DNA from: an uncultured Lachnospiraceae bacterium
Lineage (GTDB): Bacteria; Bacillota; Clostridia; Lachnospirales; Lachnospiraceae
Reading direction: 5' to 3'
Assembly (NCBI GenBank): GCA_947589175.1
Contig: CANPZR010000180.1
Span: 1 to 5,621, forward strand
DNA length: 5,621 nucleotides
Shown here: positions 1 through 5,621 of the stretch, in pieces
Position numbering within the stretch: the first letter of the stretch is position 1
How the letters are laid out: each line of letters opens with the position of its first letter
Made by a program: the position numbers and the translations under genes
The notes under the pieces: generated by a model
Database searches by the model: none
Told to the model about the DNA's origin: nothing
The model's input: the letters and a program-made list of their open reading frames with translations, nothing else

Positions 1-1
1 G

Positions 2-3000
2 ACATCGCTGGAGGCATCCTCGGATTCAAGTTCCGTGAGCGGGACGATTACCGATGATGGCACGGAAGGTACGGTCTCTATTGAGGGAGCGGAGGGCACT
101 TCCTGGACGGTCACGGCGATTGATGACGCCGGGAACAAGGCAATAGAAAAGTTTTATGTTGCTCATCAGCCGACCGGCCGCCAATTAGTAGATATCGATC
201 CTACATGTACCACGCCGGGGAAACGCACCGCGTATTCTAATTGCGGGAACTGCGGCGAGAGGTTTGTTTTCTATTCCTCGAATACGACCAAGGCGCTCGG
301 GCATGAGGCGGATACGAGCAAGCCGCAGCAAATTATCCCGTGCGGCGAGGAAGAAGCGATTATCGTCTATCCGTGCATACGCTGTCAGACTCTTATGACA
401 GGAGAGGGCGAGATTTACGAAGTACAGGACGGGGAAGCGCATACATGGGAACAGAAGAAAGACCAGATTTCCTGTGATGTGGCAGGGAGCTCTTATGAGC
501 AGTGTTCAAGGTGCGGGATTACTCGGAATGTGGAAATTATCCCCGCAGGCGAGCACTCCTGGGGAAACTGGAATGTTACGAAAGAAGCGGAGTGCAGTTC
601 CGGTACGCCGGGGGAGAAAGAGCGCAGCTGTACTAAGTGCGGGGCAAAAGATACGCAGGTTATTGCTGCGACACATACCTGGTCGGAGCGCACGGTGCTG
701 AAAGAGCCTACCTGTACGGAAGCAGGGTACAGTGGTTTCCAGTGTACGGTGTGTCATGCGGAAAATCCGGACCATCACATAGAAATCGAACCGCTCGGAC
801 ACAGCTACGCGGATGATGGGGACTGTACCACGGAGTCCGTCTGTGTTAGAGAAAATTGCGGTCAGAAGCTGCCTGCAACGCAGCATGTGTGGGGGGATTA
901 TGGGTGCGACCAGACCGGTCACTGGAGAAAATGTACAAACGAGGGCTGTACAAAGACGACAAAGGACATAGATGGCGCGGCAGAGCCTCACAGCAATGCC
1001 CCGGAAATCCATGACTGCACCAGCTCGTGGAGCTGTCCGGTCTGCGGATACCATGTACAGGGATATAGCAGCCACACGTTTGACGATACATGGAAAAGCG
1101 ATGGCACATTTCACTGGCAGGAATGTACGCGGGAAGGCTGCGATTATAAGAGAAAAAAAGAGGCGCATACCGGGTCGGACGACGGAGATTGTACGACGGC
1201 ATGGACGTGTAAGACTTGCAAAGCTACGCTGAGGGAGGCTGCAGAGCACAACTGGAGCGAGGACTATACTTATACAGTCAACGTCCACCGCAGGATATGC
1301 ACCAATCCCGGATGCAATCAGTCAACCGATCGCGGGGAGCATACATTTACTAAGGATACAGGAGACTGTACCAAAAGCGTGATCTGTTCAACGTGCGGTT
1401 ATGTGGCGATGCACGGGGAATCAGCGCACCGTTTTGCGGATGCAGCTTATTCTGGAGACGAGAGCGGCCACTGGCAAGTGTGTACCAATAAAAACTGCAA
1501 AGTCGCAAGCCGTGTTACTGCTCATTCGGGAGGCGTGGCGACCTGTCATGACAGGGCTGTCTGCGAGACCTGCCATATGCCCTATGGCGAAATAAATATG
1601 CAGAATCATGTGGGAAAAACTGTGATTCAAAACCAAAAAGCGGCCACGGTGGAGCAAGATGGCTATACAGGGGACGAGATTTGCCTGAGCTGTCAGGGAA
1701 TTGTGAAGGCGGGCCAAAACATTCCGAAACTGGAAAAGCCATGTGAACATAACTGGGTGACTCAATATGACGATTTAAAATCGTGGGAGCAGTGTATAGT
1801 CTGCTATGCTGTCCGGAATGAAAAAGAACACACCTTTACTAAATGGCTGAATGATATTTGGGAGCATTGGCAGCAATGTGAATACTGCGAACATGTCACC
1901 CACCATTCTCTGCATGTATTGGATACGGATGCGGTCGATAAGGACTGCAGTACGCCGGTTAATTGCAAAGACTGCGGGTATATAATGATTCCGGCATCAG
2001 AACATGTATTCGGGACAAATTGGGCATTTGATGAGGATGCGCACTGGCATGTCTGCACTAATGCCGACTGCAATCAGACCAGTGAAGAACTGCCGCACAG
2101 CGCGCAGGACGATGGAAATTGTACTACGGCGCTCATATGCGCGGACTGCGGTCACACACTGGTGGATGCCTGTGTGGGCCATGTCTGGTCTTCCGTGTGG
2201 AAATCAGATGAAAAAGGCCATTATCATGAATGTGAAAATGAGGGCTGCACCATAAGGCAGTATGAGAATCACAGCGCGGCGGCAGACGACGGCCTGTGCA
2301 CGACGCCGATTGTCTGTGAGGTCTGCGAATGGACGATGAAAGAGGGAGCATCCGCTCATGATTTCGGTGAGTATAATGAATATCAATGTGATGAAAGCGG
2401 CCATTGGCATGAATGCCAGACAGAGGGATGCATGGGGCGTAGCCCGGAGGCGGAGCACTCCGGCGGAGTGGCGACATGTACACATGCGGCTGTCTGCGAC
2501 GTCTGTGGGCAGAGTTACGGCAAACCGGATCCGTCACACCATGACGGAGGTGTCGAGATTCGCAACTATGAGGCACCGACGAAGGAAAAGGAAGGCTACA
2601 GCGGTGATACATACTGCATAGGATGTGAGCAGATAATCGTTGCCGGTGAGGTGCTCGACAGGTTGCCGGAGGAACATGAGCATGATTTTGAATATAACAA
2701 AGGAAATGGCATTTATGCCTCGGATGATGTATGTCACTGGCTGGAGTGCTCTTGCGGAGAGCGTGCTGAGGTGTCTGAACACACTTATGGCAAACTGCAG
2801 AAAGATAACACGCATCACTGGGATGTCTGCACTGTCTGCGGTCAGGTGTGGAGCGGAGAACATGTATATGAAAATGGCAGGTGTACGGTATGCGGGATGG
2901 AACAGCCCGTTCATGAGCATGAGCTCAAATGGAACCATACCGAAAAAACGCATTGGCAGGAGTGCGGATTGTGCGGAGACAAAACGGATAGTCTGTCTCA

Positions 3001-4111
3001 TATCGGAGGCGTGGCCACATGTATAAGCCAGGCAGTCTGCGCGGACTGCGGGTATGCTTATGGCGAAAAAGACCCTCTCAACCATACGGGAAAAACAGAA
3101 CTCCGGGGACAGAAGGAAGCAACGGCAGATGAGGACGGTTACACCGGAGACGTCTGCTGCGCGGACTGCGGACAGATTATCACACAGGGGACAGCCATTC
3201 CGGCAACAGGGGGACAGGAAGAAGTGACGCCAACACCGTCGCCGACGCCGGATTCAACGCCAACACCAAGCCCGGCTCCGACGCAAATCCCAACGCCGGA
3301 TTCAACACCAGCGCCAAGTCCGGCTCCGACGCAAATCCCAACGCCGGATTCAACACCAGCGCCAAGCCTGGCTCCGACGCAAATCCCGACGCCGGATTCA
3401 ACGCCAGCGCCAAGCCCGGCTCCGACGCAAACACCAAATTCAACGTCAACACCGGATTCAGCTCCGACGCTTGCTCCAACGCAAACCCCAACGCCGGGCT
3501 CTGCCGCAACGGATGATTCGGGAAAAACAGAGGACTCAAAACCGGATACTCCAGCTAAAAACGCTACGCTTGCCAGCACAAAAAATAGTGTGAAAATTTC
3601 CTGGAAACCGGATAAGAGCGCAACTGAGGGCTATCGTATTTACCTGAAAGTCGGGGGAAAATATATAAAAGCAGCGGATGTAAAGGCGGGAGTAACTACC
3701 CTGACAATCAAAAAGATTGATGGCGAGAAGCTGAAGGCAGGAACTACTTATAAAGTACGAGTAGTGCCCATGATGAAAGTGAACGGAGAAATTACGGAAG
3801 GTAAGAAAACAACTTACACTACAGCTACAAAACCGACAGCTCCGAAAGATTTTACTGCAAAGCGAAAGAACGGCACGGCGGCTGTCTTGAAGTGGAAAAA
3901 GACCAGCGGAGCATCCGGTTATGAAATCCAGATAAGCAGGAAGCCGCATTCCGGGTACAAGACGGTCAAGAAAGTGTCGGCCGACCTCGCTCATACAAAG
4001 CTGAAGCTGTCTAAAAAAACTAAGTATTATTCCCGCGTCCGGGCCTATAAAAAAGTTACCGGCGGATATGTTTACGGCGTGTGGTCAAAAGTAAAATCAA
4101 TAAAGAAATAA
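2..4111 (+). CDS. Giant secreted Cys/His-repeat protein with Ig-like, Pro/Thr linker and FN3-like domains (5' partial)
   Basis: The frame is open from base 2 with no stop, so the true start lies upstream. The GTG at 35 has no Shine-Dalgarno sequence and is probably internal. Residues below are numbered from that GTG. Residues 1-43 look like the last strands of a bacterial Ig-like domain (WTVTAIDDAGNK). Residues 58-1045 form a Cys/His-rich repeat array with 83 cysteines, many in CxxC or CxxxxC pairs followed by a conserved His. Residues 1063-1175 are a Pro/Thr/Ser linker. Residues 1176-1266 and 1267-1358 are two fibronectin-III-like domains (GYRIYLK, YKVRVVP; GYEIQIS, YYSRVRAY). The stop is TAA. 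The frame ends in SKVKSIKK with no LPxTG, hydrophobic anchor or charged-tail signal. Multidomain proteins of this style are typically exported surface or secreted proteins of gut Clostridia; the signal peptide would be outside the window. The ligand is unknown. Metal (Zn) binding or disulfide-stabilised adhesion are inferences. The coding call is very safe; the function is not. Confidence 0.93.
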   Translation, partial: TSLEASSDSSSVSGTITDDGTEGTVSIEGAEGTSWTVTAIDDAGNKAIEKFYVAHQPTGRQLVDIDPTCTTPGKRTAYSNCGNCGERFVFYSSNTTKALGHEADTSKPQQIIPCGEEEAIIVYPCIRCQTLMTGEGEIYEVQDGEAHTWEQKKDQISCDVAGSSYEQCSRCGITRNVEIIPAGEHSWGNWNVTKEAECSSGTPGEKERSCTKCGAKDTQVIAATHTWSERTVLKEPTCTEAGYSGFQCTVCHAENPDHHIEIEPLGHSYADDGDCTTESVCVRENCGQKLPATQHVWGDYGCDQTGHWRKCTNEGCTKTTKDIDGAAEPHSNAPEIHDCTSSWSCPVCGYHVQGYSSHTFDDTWKSDGTFHWQECTREGCDYKRKKEAHTGSDDGDCTTAWTCKTCKATLREAAEHNWSEDYTYTVNVHRRICTNPGCNQSTDRGEHTFTKDTGDCTKSVICSTCGYVAMHGESAHRFADAAYSGDESGHWQVCTNKNCKVASRVTAHSGGVATCHDRAVCETCHMPYGEINMQNHVGKTVIQNQKAATVEQDGYTGDEICLSCQGIVKAGQNIPKLEKPCEHNWVTQYDDLKSWEQCIVCYAVRNEKEHTFTKWLNDIWEHWQQCEYCEHVTHHSLHVLDTDAVDKDCSTPVNCKDCGYIMIPASEHVFGTNWAFDEDAHWHVCTNADCNQTSEELPHSAQDDGNCTTALICADCGHTLVDACVGHVWSSVWKSDEKGHYHECENEGCTIRQYENHSAAADDGLCTTPIVCEVCEWTMKEGASAHDFGEYNEYQCDESGHWHECQTEGCMGRSPEAEHSGGVATCTHAAVCDVCGQSYGKPDPSHHDGGVEIRNYEAPTKEKEGYSGDTYCIGCEQIIVAGEVLDRLPEEHEHDFEYNKGNGIYASDDVCHWLECSCGERAEVSEHTYGKLQKDNTHHWDVCTVCGQVWSGEHVYENGRCTVCGMEQPVHEHELKWNHTEKTHWQECGLCGDKTDSLSHIGGVATCISQAVCADCGYAYGEKDPLNHTGKTELRGQKEATADEDGYTGDVCCADCGQIITQGTAIPATGGQEEVTPTPSPTPDSTPTPSPAPTQIPTPDSTPAPSPAPTQIPTPDSTPAPSLAPTQIPTPDSTPAPSPAPTQTPNSTSTPDSAPTLAPTQTPTPGSAATDDSGKTEDSKPDTPAKNATLASTKNSVKISWKPDKSATEGYRIYLKVGGKYIKAADVKAGVTTLTIKKIDGEKLKAGTTYKVRVVPMMKVNGEITEGKKTTYTTATKPTAPKDFTAKRKNGTAAVLKWKKTSGASGYEIQISRKPHSGYKTVKKVSADLAHTKLKLSKKTKYYSRVRAYKKVTGGYVYGVWSKVKSIKK
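1523..1732 (+). repeat. Module C, copy 1 of the Cys/His array
   Basis: Residues 497-566 of the large protein. The module begins H-S-G-G-V-A-T-C, continues with A-V-C-x2-C and a Y-G, then N-H-V-G-K-T, QKAAT, DGYTGD, a second CxxC and I-P-K-L. It is the longest unit in the array (about 70 residues, five cysteines) and directly follows an A module. Two further copies share the same order of landmarks. Confidence 0.85.
2456..2665 (+). repeat. Module C, copy 2 of the Cys/His array
   Basis: Residues 808-877. It begins H-S-G-G-V-A-T-C and has A-V-C-D-V-C-G and SYGKPDP. It is the most diverged copy in its middle: N-H-x-G-K-T has become H-H-D-G-G-V, QK-x-AT has become YEAPT, and DGYTGD has become EGYSGD. 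All five cysteines and the unit length of 70 residues are kept. It again follows an A module and closes the second block. Confidence 0.83.
2999..3202 (+). repeat. Module C, copy 3 of the Cys/His array
   Basis: Residues 989-1056. It begins H-I-G-G-V-A-T-C, then A-V-C-A-D-C-G, YAYGEKDP, N-H-T-G-K-T, QKEAT, DGYTGD and C-A-D-C-G-Q-I-I. It carries one extra cysteine (Cys1041 next to Cys1042). This is the last Cys-containing unit; the Pro/Thr linker begins within ten residues of its end. Confidence 0.85.
3248..3439 (+). repeat. 48-bp in-frame tandem repeat, four copies, encoding a Pro/Thr/Ser linker
   Basis: Four consecutive 48-bp units encode 16-residue copies of PDSTPAPSPAPTQIPT with few changes: copy 1 has T-P-T in place of T-P-A, copy 3 has S-L-A, and copy 4 ends T-Q-T-P-N. 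Units share ccggattcaac and ggctccgacgcaaa blocks almost exactly. A degenerate shorter copy follows (residues 1140-1153). Such Pro/Thr-rich stretches are usually extended spacers that hold domains away from the cell surface or from each other. The near identity of the DNA units, compared with the diverged Cys/His repeats, points to recent expansion by slippage or unequal recombination. Confidence 0.92.
3560..4108 (+). other. Pair of C-terminal fibronectin type III-like domains in the large protein
   Basis: Residues 1176-1266 have the expected strand pattern: V-K-I-S-W, then E-G-Y-R-I-Y-L-K, a basic loop, T-T-Y-K-V-R-V-V-P and a closing T-Y-T-T-A-T. Residues 1267-1358 repeat it with L-K-W-K-K, S-G-Y-E-I-Q-I-S, K-Y-Y-S-R-V-R-A-Y and G-V-W-S-K-V-K-S. 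Both are lysine-rich and cysteine-free, unlike the acidic Cys/His array. Domains like these are common at the C-terminus of exported Lachnospiraceae proteins, where the chain often ends directly after the last FN3 unit, as here. A role in cell-wall or carbohydrate attachment is inferred only. Confidence 0.78.
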
Positions 4112-4152
4112 GAATTTATAAAATAAAATGTTTTTGCTCATATATTATTATG

Positions 4153-4180
4153 TTGATAAGGACTTAGATGAACCGATTAT
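4153..4180 (+). promoter_or_regulatory. Possible sigma-A-type promoter for the aldo/keto reductase
   Basis: TTGATA (4153-4158, five of six matches to TTGACA) is followed after 16 bases by GATTAT (4175-4180, four of six matches to TATAAT). The segment is AT-rich and lies between the stop of the large gene and the ribosome binding site, which would give a leader of about 30 bases. No terminator hairpin is visible between the two genes, so readthrough from the large gene is equally possible. Confidence 0.33.
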
Positions 4181-4207
4181 AGGTTTGAACAAAAACATTC
4201 TCGGAAC

Positions 4208-4213
4208 GGAGGA
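4208..4213 (+). promoter_or_regulatory. Shine-Dalgarno site that fixes the reductase start
   Basis: GGAGGA lies four bases before the ATG at 4218. An in-frame upstream ATG at 4128 has only AT-rich sequence before it and would add 30 residues unlike any aldo/keto reductase N-terminus, so 4218 is preferred. Confidence 0.85.
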
Positions 4214-4217
4214 TATT

Positions 4218-5369
4218 ATGCGAAAAAGAATGCTTGGGAAAACCGGTCTTATGGTGAGTGAAATAGGATTCGGCGGGGAATGGCTGGAACGGCATCCCAG
4301 GGAGGAGGCTGTAGAACTGATGCGCTATGCCGGAAATCGCGGCATCAATATCATCGACTGCTGGATGCCCGACCCGAAATCCAGAGACATTATCGGAGAG
4401 GCCATGTTCGGAAACAGGGAGAAATGGTATGTGCAGGGGCATCTGGGCTCTACTCTGATAAACGACCAGTATGTGCGTACCAGGGATATGAAGTATGTAA
4501 AACCCGCTTTTGAAGATCTGCTTGCGAGACTTCGGACGGATTATATCGATATCGGCATGATACATTATGTGGATACGGAAGAGGACTGGGTAGCCTTGCA
4601 GGATTCCGGGTATATGAAATATGTTTTGGAATTGCGGGAAAAAGGGACGATCCGCCATATAGGGCTGAGTTCCCATAATCCTAAGACCGCAAAATTGGCC
4701 GTGCAGTCGGGGATTGTGGAGATGATTCTTTTCAGCATCAATCCTGCCTTTGATATGCTGCCCGCCGATGAAAATTTGGATGAGCTGCTGTCGGAGGGAT
4801 ATCGGTATGACCGGGAGCTTTCCGGAATCGACGACGAAAGAGCAGAACTGTATCGGATGTGTGAAGAAAAAAATGTCGGGATAACCGTTATGAAGGGTTT
4901 TGCCGGAGGCAGGCTGTTTGATGCAAAACGTTCGCCTTTTGGAGTGTGCCTTTCGCCTGTACAGTGCATCCATTATGCGCTGACACGTCCCGGCGTAGCC
5001 TCGATTTTGTGCGGATACGATACGAAAGAGCAGGTTGATCTGGCAGTGCATTATGAGAACGCCTCGGAAGAGGAAAAGGATTATGCAACAGTTCTTGCCA
5101 ACGCGCCGCTTCACTCTTACAGGGGTGAATGTACCTACTGCGGACACTGTAAACCGTGTGTGGCGCACCTGGACATTGCGATGATCAATAAATACTATGA
5201 TCTTGCCGTGATGCAGCCTGCCGTACCCGCAACGATCCGATCTCATTATGAACTGTTGGAACATAAGGCTTCTGAATGTATCATCTGTAAAGCCTGTGAA
5301 TCACGCTGCCCGTTTGAAGTCCCCATCGCGGAGCGCATGAAGAAGACGGCGGAGCTGTTCGGATGCTAA
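4218..5369 (+). CDS. Aldo/keto reductase family protein with C-terminal double [4Fe-4S] ferredoxin-like domain
   Basis: The protein has 383 residues. It opens with the family N-terminus (MRKRMLGKTGLMVSEIGFGG) and continues through a TIM-barrel AKR: RGINIIDC (42-48), LRTDYIDIGMIH (105-116), K-G-T-I-R-H-I-G-L-S-S-H (142-153) and the late-barrel GITVMKGFAGGRL. The C-terminus carries eight cysteines in two clusters: Cys305, 308, 311 and 314 (CTYCGHCKPC), and Cys354, 357, 360 and 364 (CIICKACESRCP). This is the layout of two [4Fe-4S] centres. Members are cytoplasmic oxidoreductases of anaerobes, usually annotated without a known substrate. The AKR tetrad is only partly kept: Asp47 and His116 are present, but the Tyr position (five after Asp47) is Asp52 and the Lys position appears to be His75. 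Normal NAD(P)H carbonyl reduction is therefore doubtful. The gene is co-directional with the repeat-protein gene, 106 bases downstream, with its own ribosome binding site. Family assignment is secure; the reaction is unknown. Confidence 0.93.
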   Translation: MRKRMLGKTGLMVSEIGFGGEWLERHPREEAVELMRYAGNRGINIIDCWMPDPKSRDIIGEAMFGNREKWYVQGHLGSTLINDQYVRTRDMKYVKPAFEDLLARLRTDYIDIGMIHYVDTEEDWVALQDSGYMKYVLELREKGTIRHIGLSSHNPKTAKLAVQSGIVEMILFSINPAFDMLPADENLDELLSEGYRYDRELSGIDDERAELYRMCEEKNVGITVMKGFAGGRLFDAKRSPFGVCLSPVQCIHYALTRPGVASILCGYDTKEQVDLAVHYENASEEEKDYATVLANAPLHSYRGECTYCGHCKPCVAHLDIAMINKYYDLAVMQPAVPATIRSHYELLEHKASECIICKACESRCPFEVPIAERMKKTAELFGC

Positions 5370-5423
5370 GGTGTGTCTGTGACGGCGGTATGAGCGGCAG
5401 AATGGAGGAATGATATAACAACA

Positions 5424-5555
5424 ATGGTAAAAGTACTATTCGCCTGTCACGGCAGGATATTGAAAAGTTCCGGAAAAGCCTGTAAAATCAATGGTTTTAT
5501 AGCGAGAAAAGGCGTTTACTACACCACTACTACACCATTTGGGAAAGAGCTTTGA
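5424..5555 (+). pseudogene. 43-codon frame resembling the N-terminus of a low-molecular-weight protein tyrosine phosphatase (probable remnant)
   Basis: The frame runs ATG to TGA. It begins MVKVLFACHGRILKS, which closely matches the first strand and P-loop of low-molecular-weight phosphotyrosine phosphatases (typically V-x-F-V-C-x-G-N-x-C-R-S). The nucleophile Cys8 is present, but the P-loop Asn is Arg11, the second Cys is Leu13 and the essential Arg is Lys14. After about 16 residues the similarity ends and the frame continues as basic, then Thr-rich sequence (YYTTTTPF) to the stop. Full enzymes have about 150 residues. GGAGGA at 5404-5409 is 14 bases upstream, too far for good initiation. It is most likely a 5' gene fragment joined to unrelated DNA. 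A real small protein is the less likely alternative. Confidence 0.5.
5517..5537 (+). repeat. Direct repeat of TACTACACCA, period 11 bases
   Basis: TACTACACCA occurs at 5517-5526 and again at 5528-5537, one base apart. It lies inside the phosphatase-like mini-frame and gives its YYTTTTP stretch. An 11-base period is about one helical turn, as seen in some protein-binding direct repeats. This could equally be chance in a short low-complexity stretch. Confidence 0.6.
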
Positions 5556-5574
5556 TATGATTCTATGCTTTAAT

Positions 5575-5597
5575 ACGGCTTTTTTGAGCTGTTTTTT
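5575..5597 (+). terminator. Weak rho-independent terminator candidate
   Basis: ACGGCT (5575-5580) can pair with AGCTGT (5587-5592), with one G-U pair and a six-base loop, followed directly by a T run to 5597. The stem is short and the first T of the tract is used in the stem, so the fold is marginal. Its position after the reductase and mini-frame fits the end of that transcript. Confidence 0.35.
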
Positions 5598-5603
5598 GGA
5601 TAG

Positions 5604-5609
5604 TATAAT
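5604..5609 (+). promoter_or_regulatory. Perfect -10 hexamer at the right edge (possible promoter for a downstream gene)
   Basis: TATAAT matches the consensus exactly, just after the terminator-like T run. No convincing -35 is seen: the 17-base-spaced hexamer is TTTTTG, and TTGAGC at 5584 is only 14 bases away. The gene it might serve would start beyond the window. Confidence 0.25.
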
Positions 5610-5621
5610 GCAAGTGAATAT

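Larger units (their letters stand above)
206..3169 (+). repeat. Degenerate Cys/His-rich protein repeat array (modules of about 25-70 residues)
   Basis: This is a coding repeat, diverged at DNA level but clear in protein. The first part (residues 58-256) has roughly 40-residue units of the form H-x-W, about 10 residues, C-T-x-x-G, then CxxCG and I-x-P-x-G-H. From residue 260 two modules alternate. Module A is H-x-(W/F), an acidic stretch, usually HW, then CxxxxC or CxxC, then H (for example 284-319, 347-378, 657-688, 716-746, 775-808). Module B is D-D-G-D-C-T-T, then C-x2-C-G, then H (260-284, 378-405, 688-716, 746-775). A longer module C ends each block. No cysteine occurs between the GTG at 35 and residue 58, or after residue 1045. 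The fixed Cys and His spacing suggests small metal-binding or disulfide-knot units, but the sequence alone cannot decide which. Confidence 0.88.

Noticed and set aside
35..37. GTG as the start codon of the large protein
   Set aside because: The frame is open to the left edge, no Shine-Dalgarno sequence precedes it, and it would begin in the middle of an Ig-like domain.
506..1288. Minus-strand frame of 260 codons
   Set aside because: It is antisense to the Cys/His array. Its open length follows from the biased codons of the real gene and it has no recognisable motif.
206..3169. Cys clusters of the large protein as rubredoxin or [4Fe-4S] ferredoxin sites
   Set aside because: There is no CxxCxxCxxxCP pattern. 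The pairs are CxxC or CxxxxC with conserved His and Trp, which fits metal-ribbon or disulfide units in an exported protein better.
3248..3439. CRISPR-like array
   Set aside because: The 48-bp units are contiguous, without unique spacers, and lie in frame inside a coding sequence.
3139..3579. Minus-strand repetitive Gly/Val/Ala frame that looks like a structural protein
   Set aside because: It is the mirror of the 48-bp Pro/Thr linker repeat, whose plus-strand frame continues on both sides as clear protein.
4143..4148. TATTAT as the -10 of a promoter upstream of the reductase
   Set aside because: No -35-like hexamer lies at 16-18 bases; TTGATA/GATTAT just downstream is the better pair.
4128..4217. 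Upstream ATG at 4128 as the start of the aldo/keto reductase
   Set aside because: It has no ribosome binding site, adds 30 residues unlike the family, and the ATG at 4218 has GGAGGA at good spacing and the canonical N-terminus.
4164..5264. Long minus-strand frame of 366 codons
   Set aside because: It lies fully antisense to the reductase gene, shows no recognisable domain, and its composition is that of a reverse-frame shadow.

Overview
The window looks like part of a chromosome from a strictly anaerobic gut member of the Clostridia, most likely Lachnospiraceae-like. This rests on three things: a giant secreted protein with Ig-like, Cys/His-repeat, Pro/Thr-linker and fibronectin-III-like parts, a layout typical of those bacteria; an aldo/keto reductase with a C-terminal double [4Fe-4S] ferredoxin-like region; and GGAGG-type ribosome binding sites with AT-rich intergenic DNA. 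The genus cannot be fixed from the sequence alone.

Layout. Bases 2-4111 (+) hold the 3' part of one very long reading frame that is already open at the left edge. It encodes the end of an Ig-like domain, then about 990 residues of Cys/His-rich repeats (83 cysteines), then a Pro/Thr/Ser linker built on a 48-bp tandem repeat, then two fibronectin-III-like domains. It stops without a sortase motif or membrane anchor. After a 106-bp AT-rich gap with a possible promoter and a clear ribosome binding site, bases 4218-5369 (+) encode a 383-residue iron-sulfur aldo/keto reductase. The last 252 bases hold a 43-codon frame that starts like a low-molecular-weight protein tyrosine phosphatase and then departs from it, an 11-bp direct repeat, a weak terminator-like hairpin and a perfect TATAAT at the right edge.

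How the parts relate. Nothing shows that the extracellular repeat protein and the cytoplasmic reductase share a function; they are simply adjacent and co-directional, and the reductase seems to have its own start signals. The points most worth a second look are the ordered A/B/C module grammar of the Cys/His array, the loss of two of the four classical catalytic residues in the reductase, and the phosphatase-like mini-frame, which may be a recombination scar or gene remnant.
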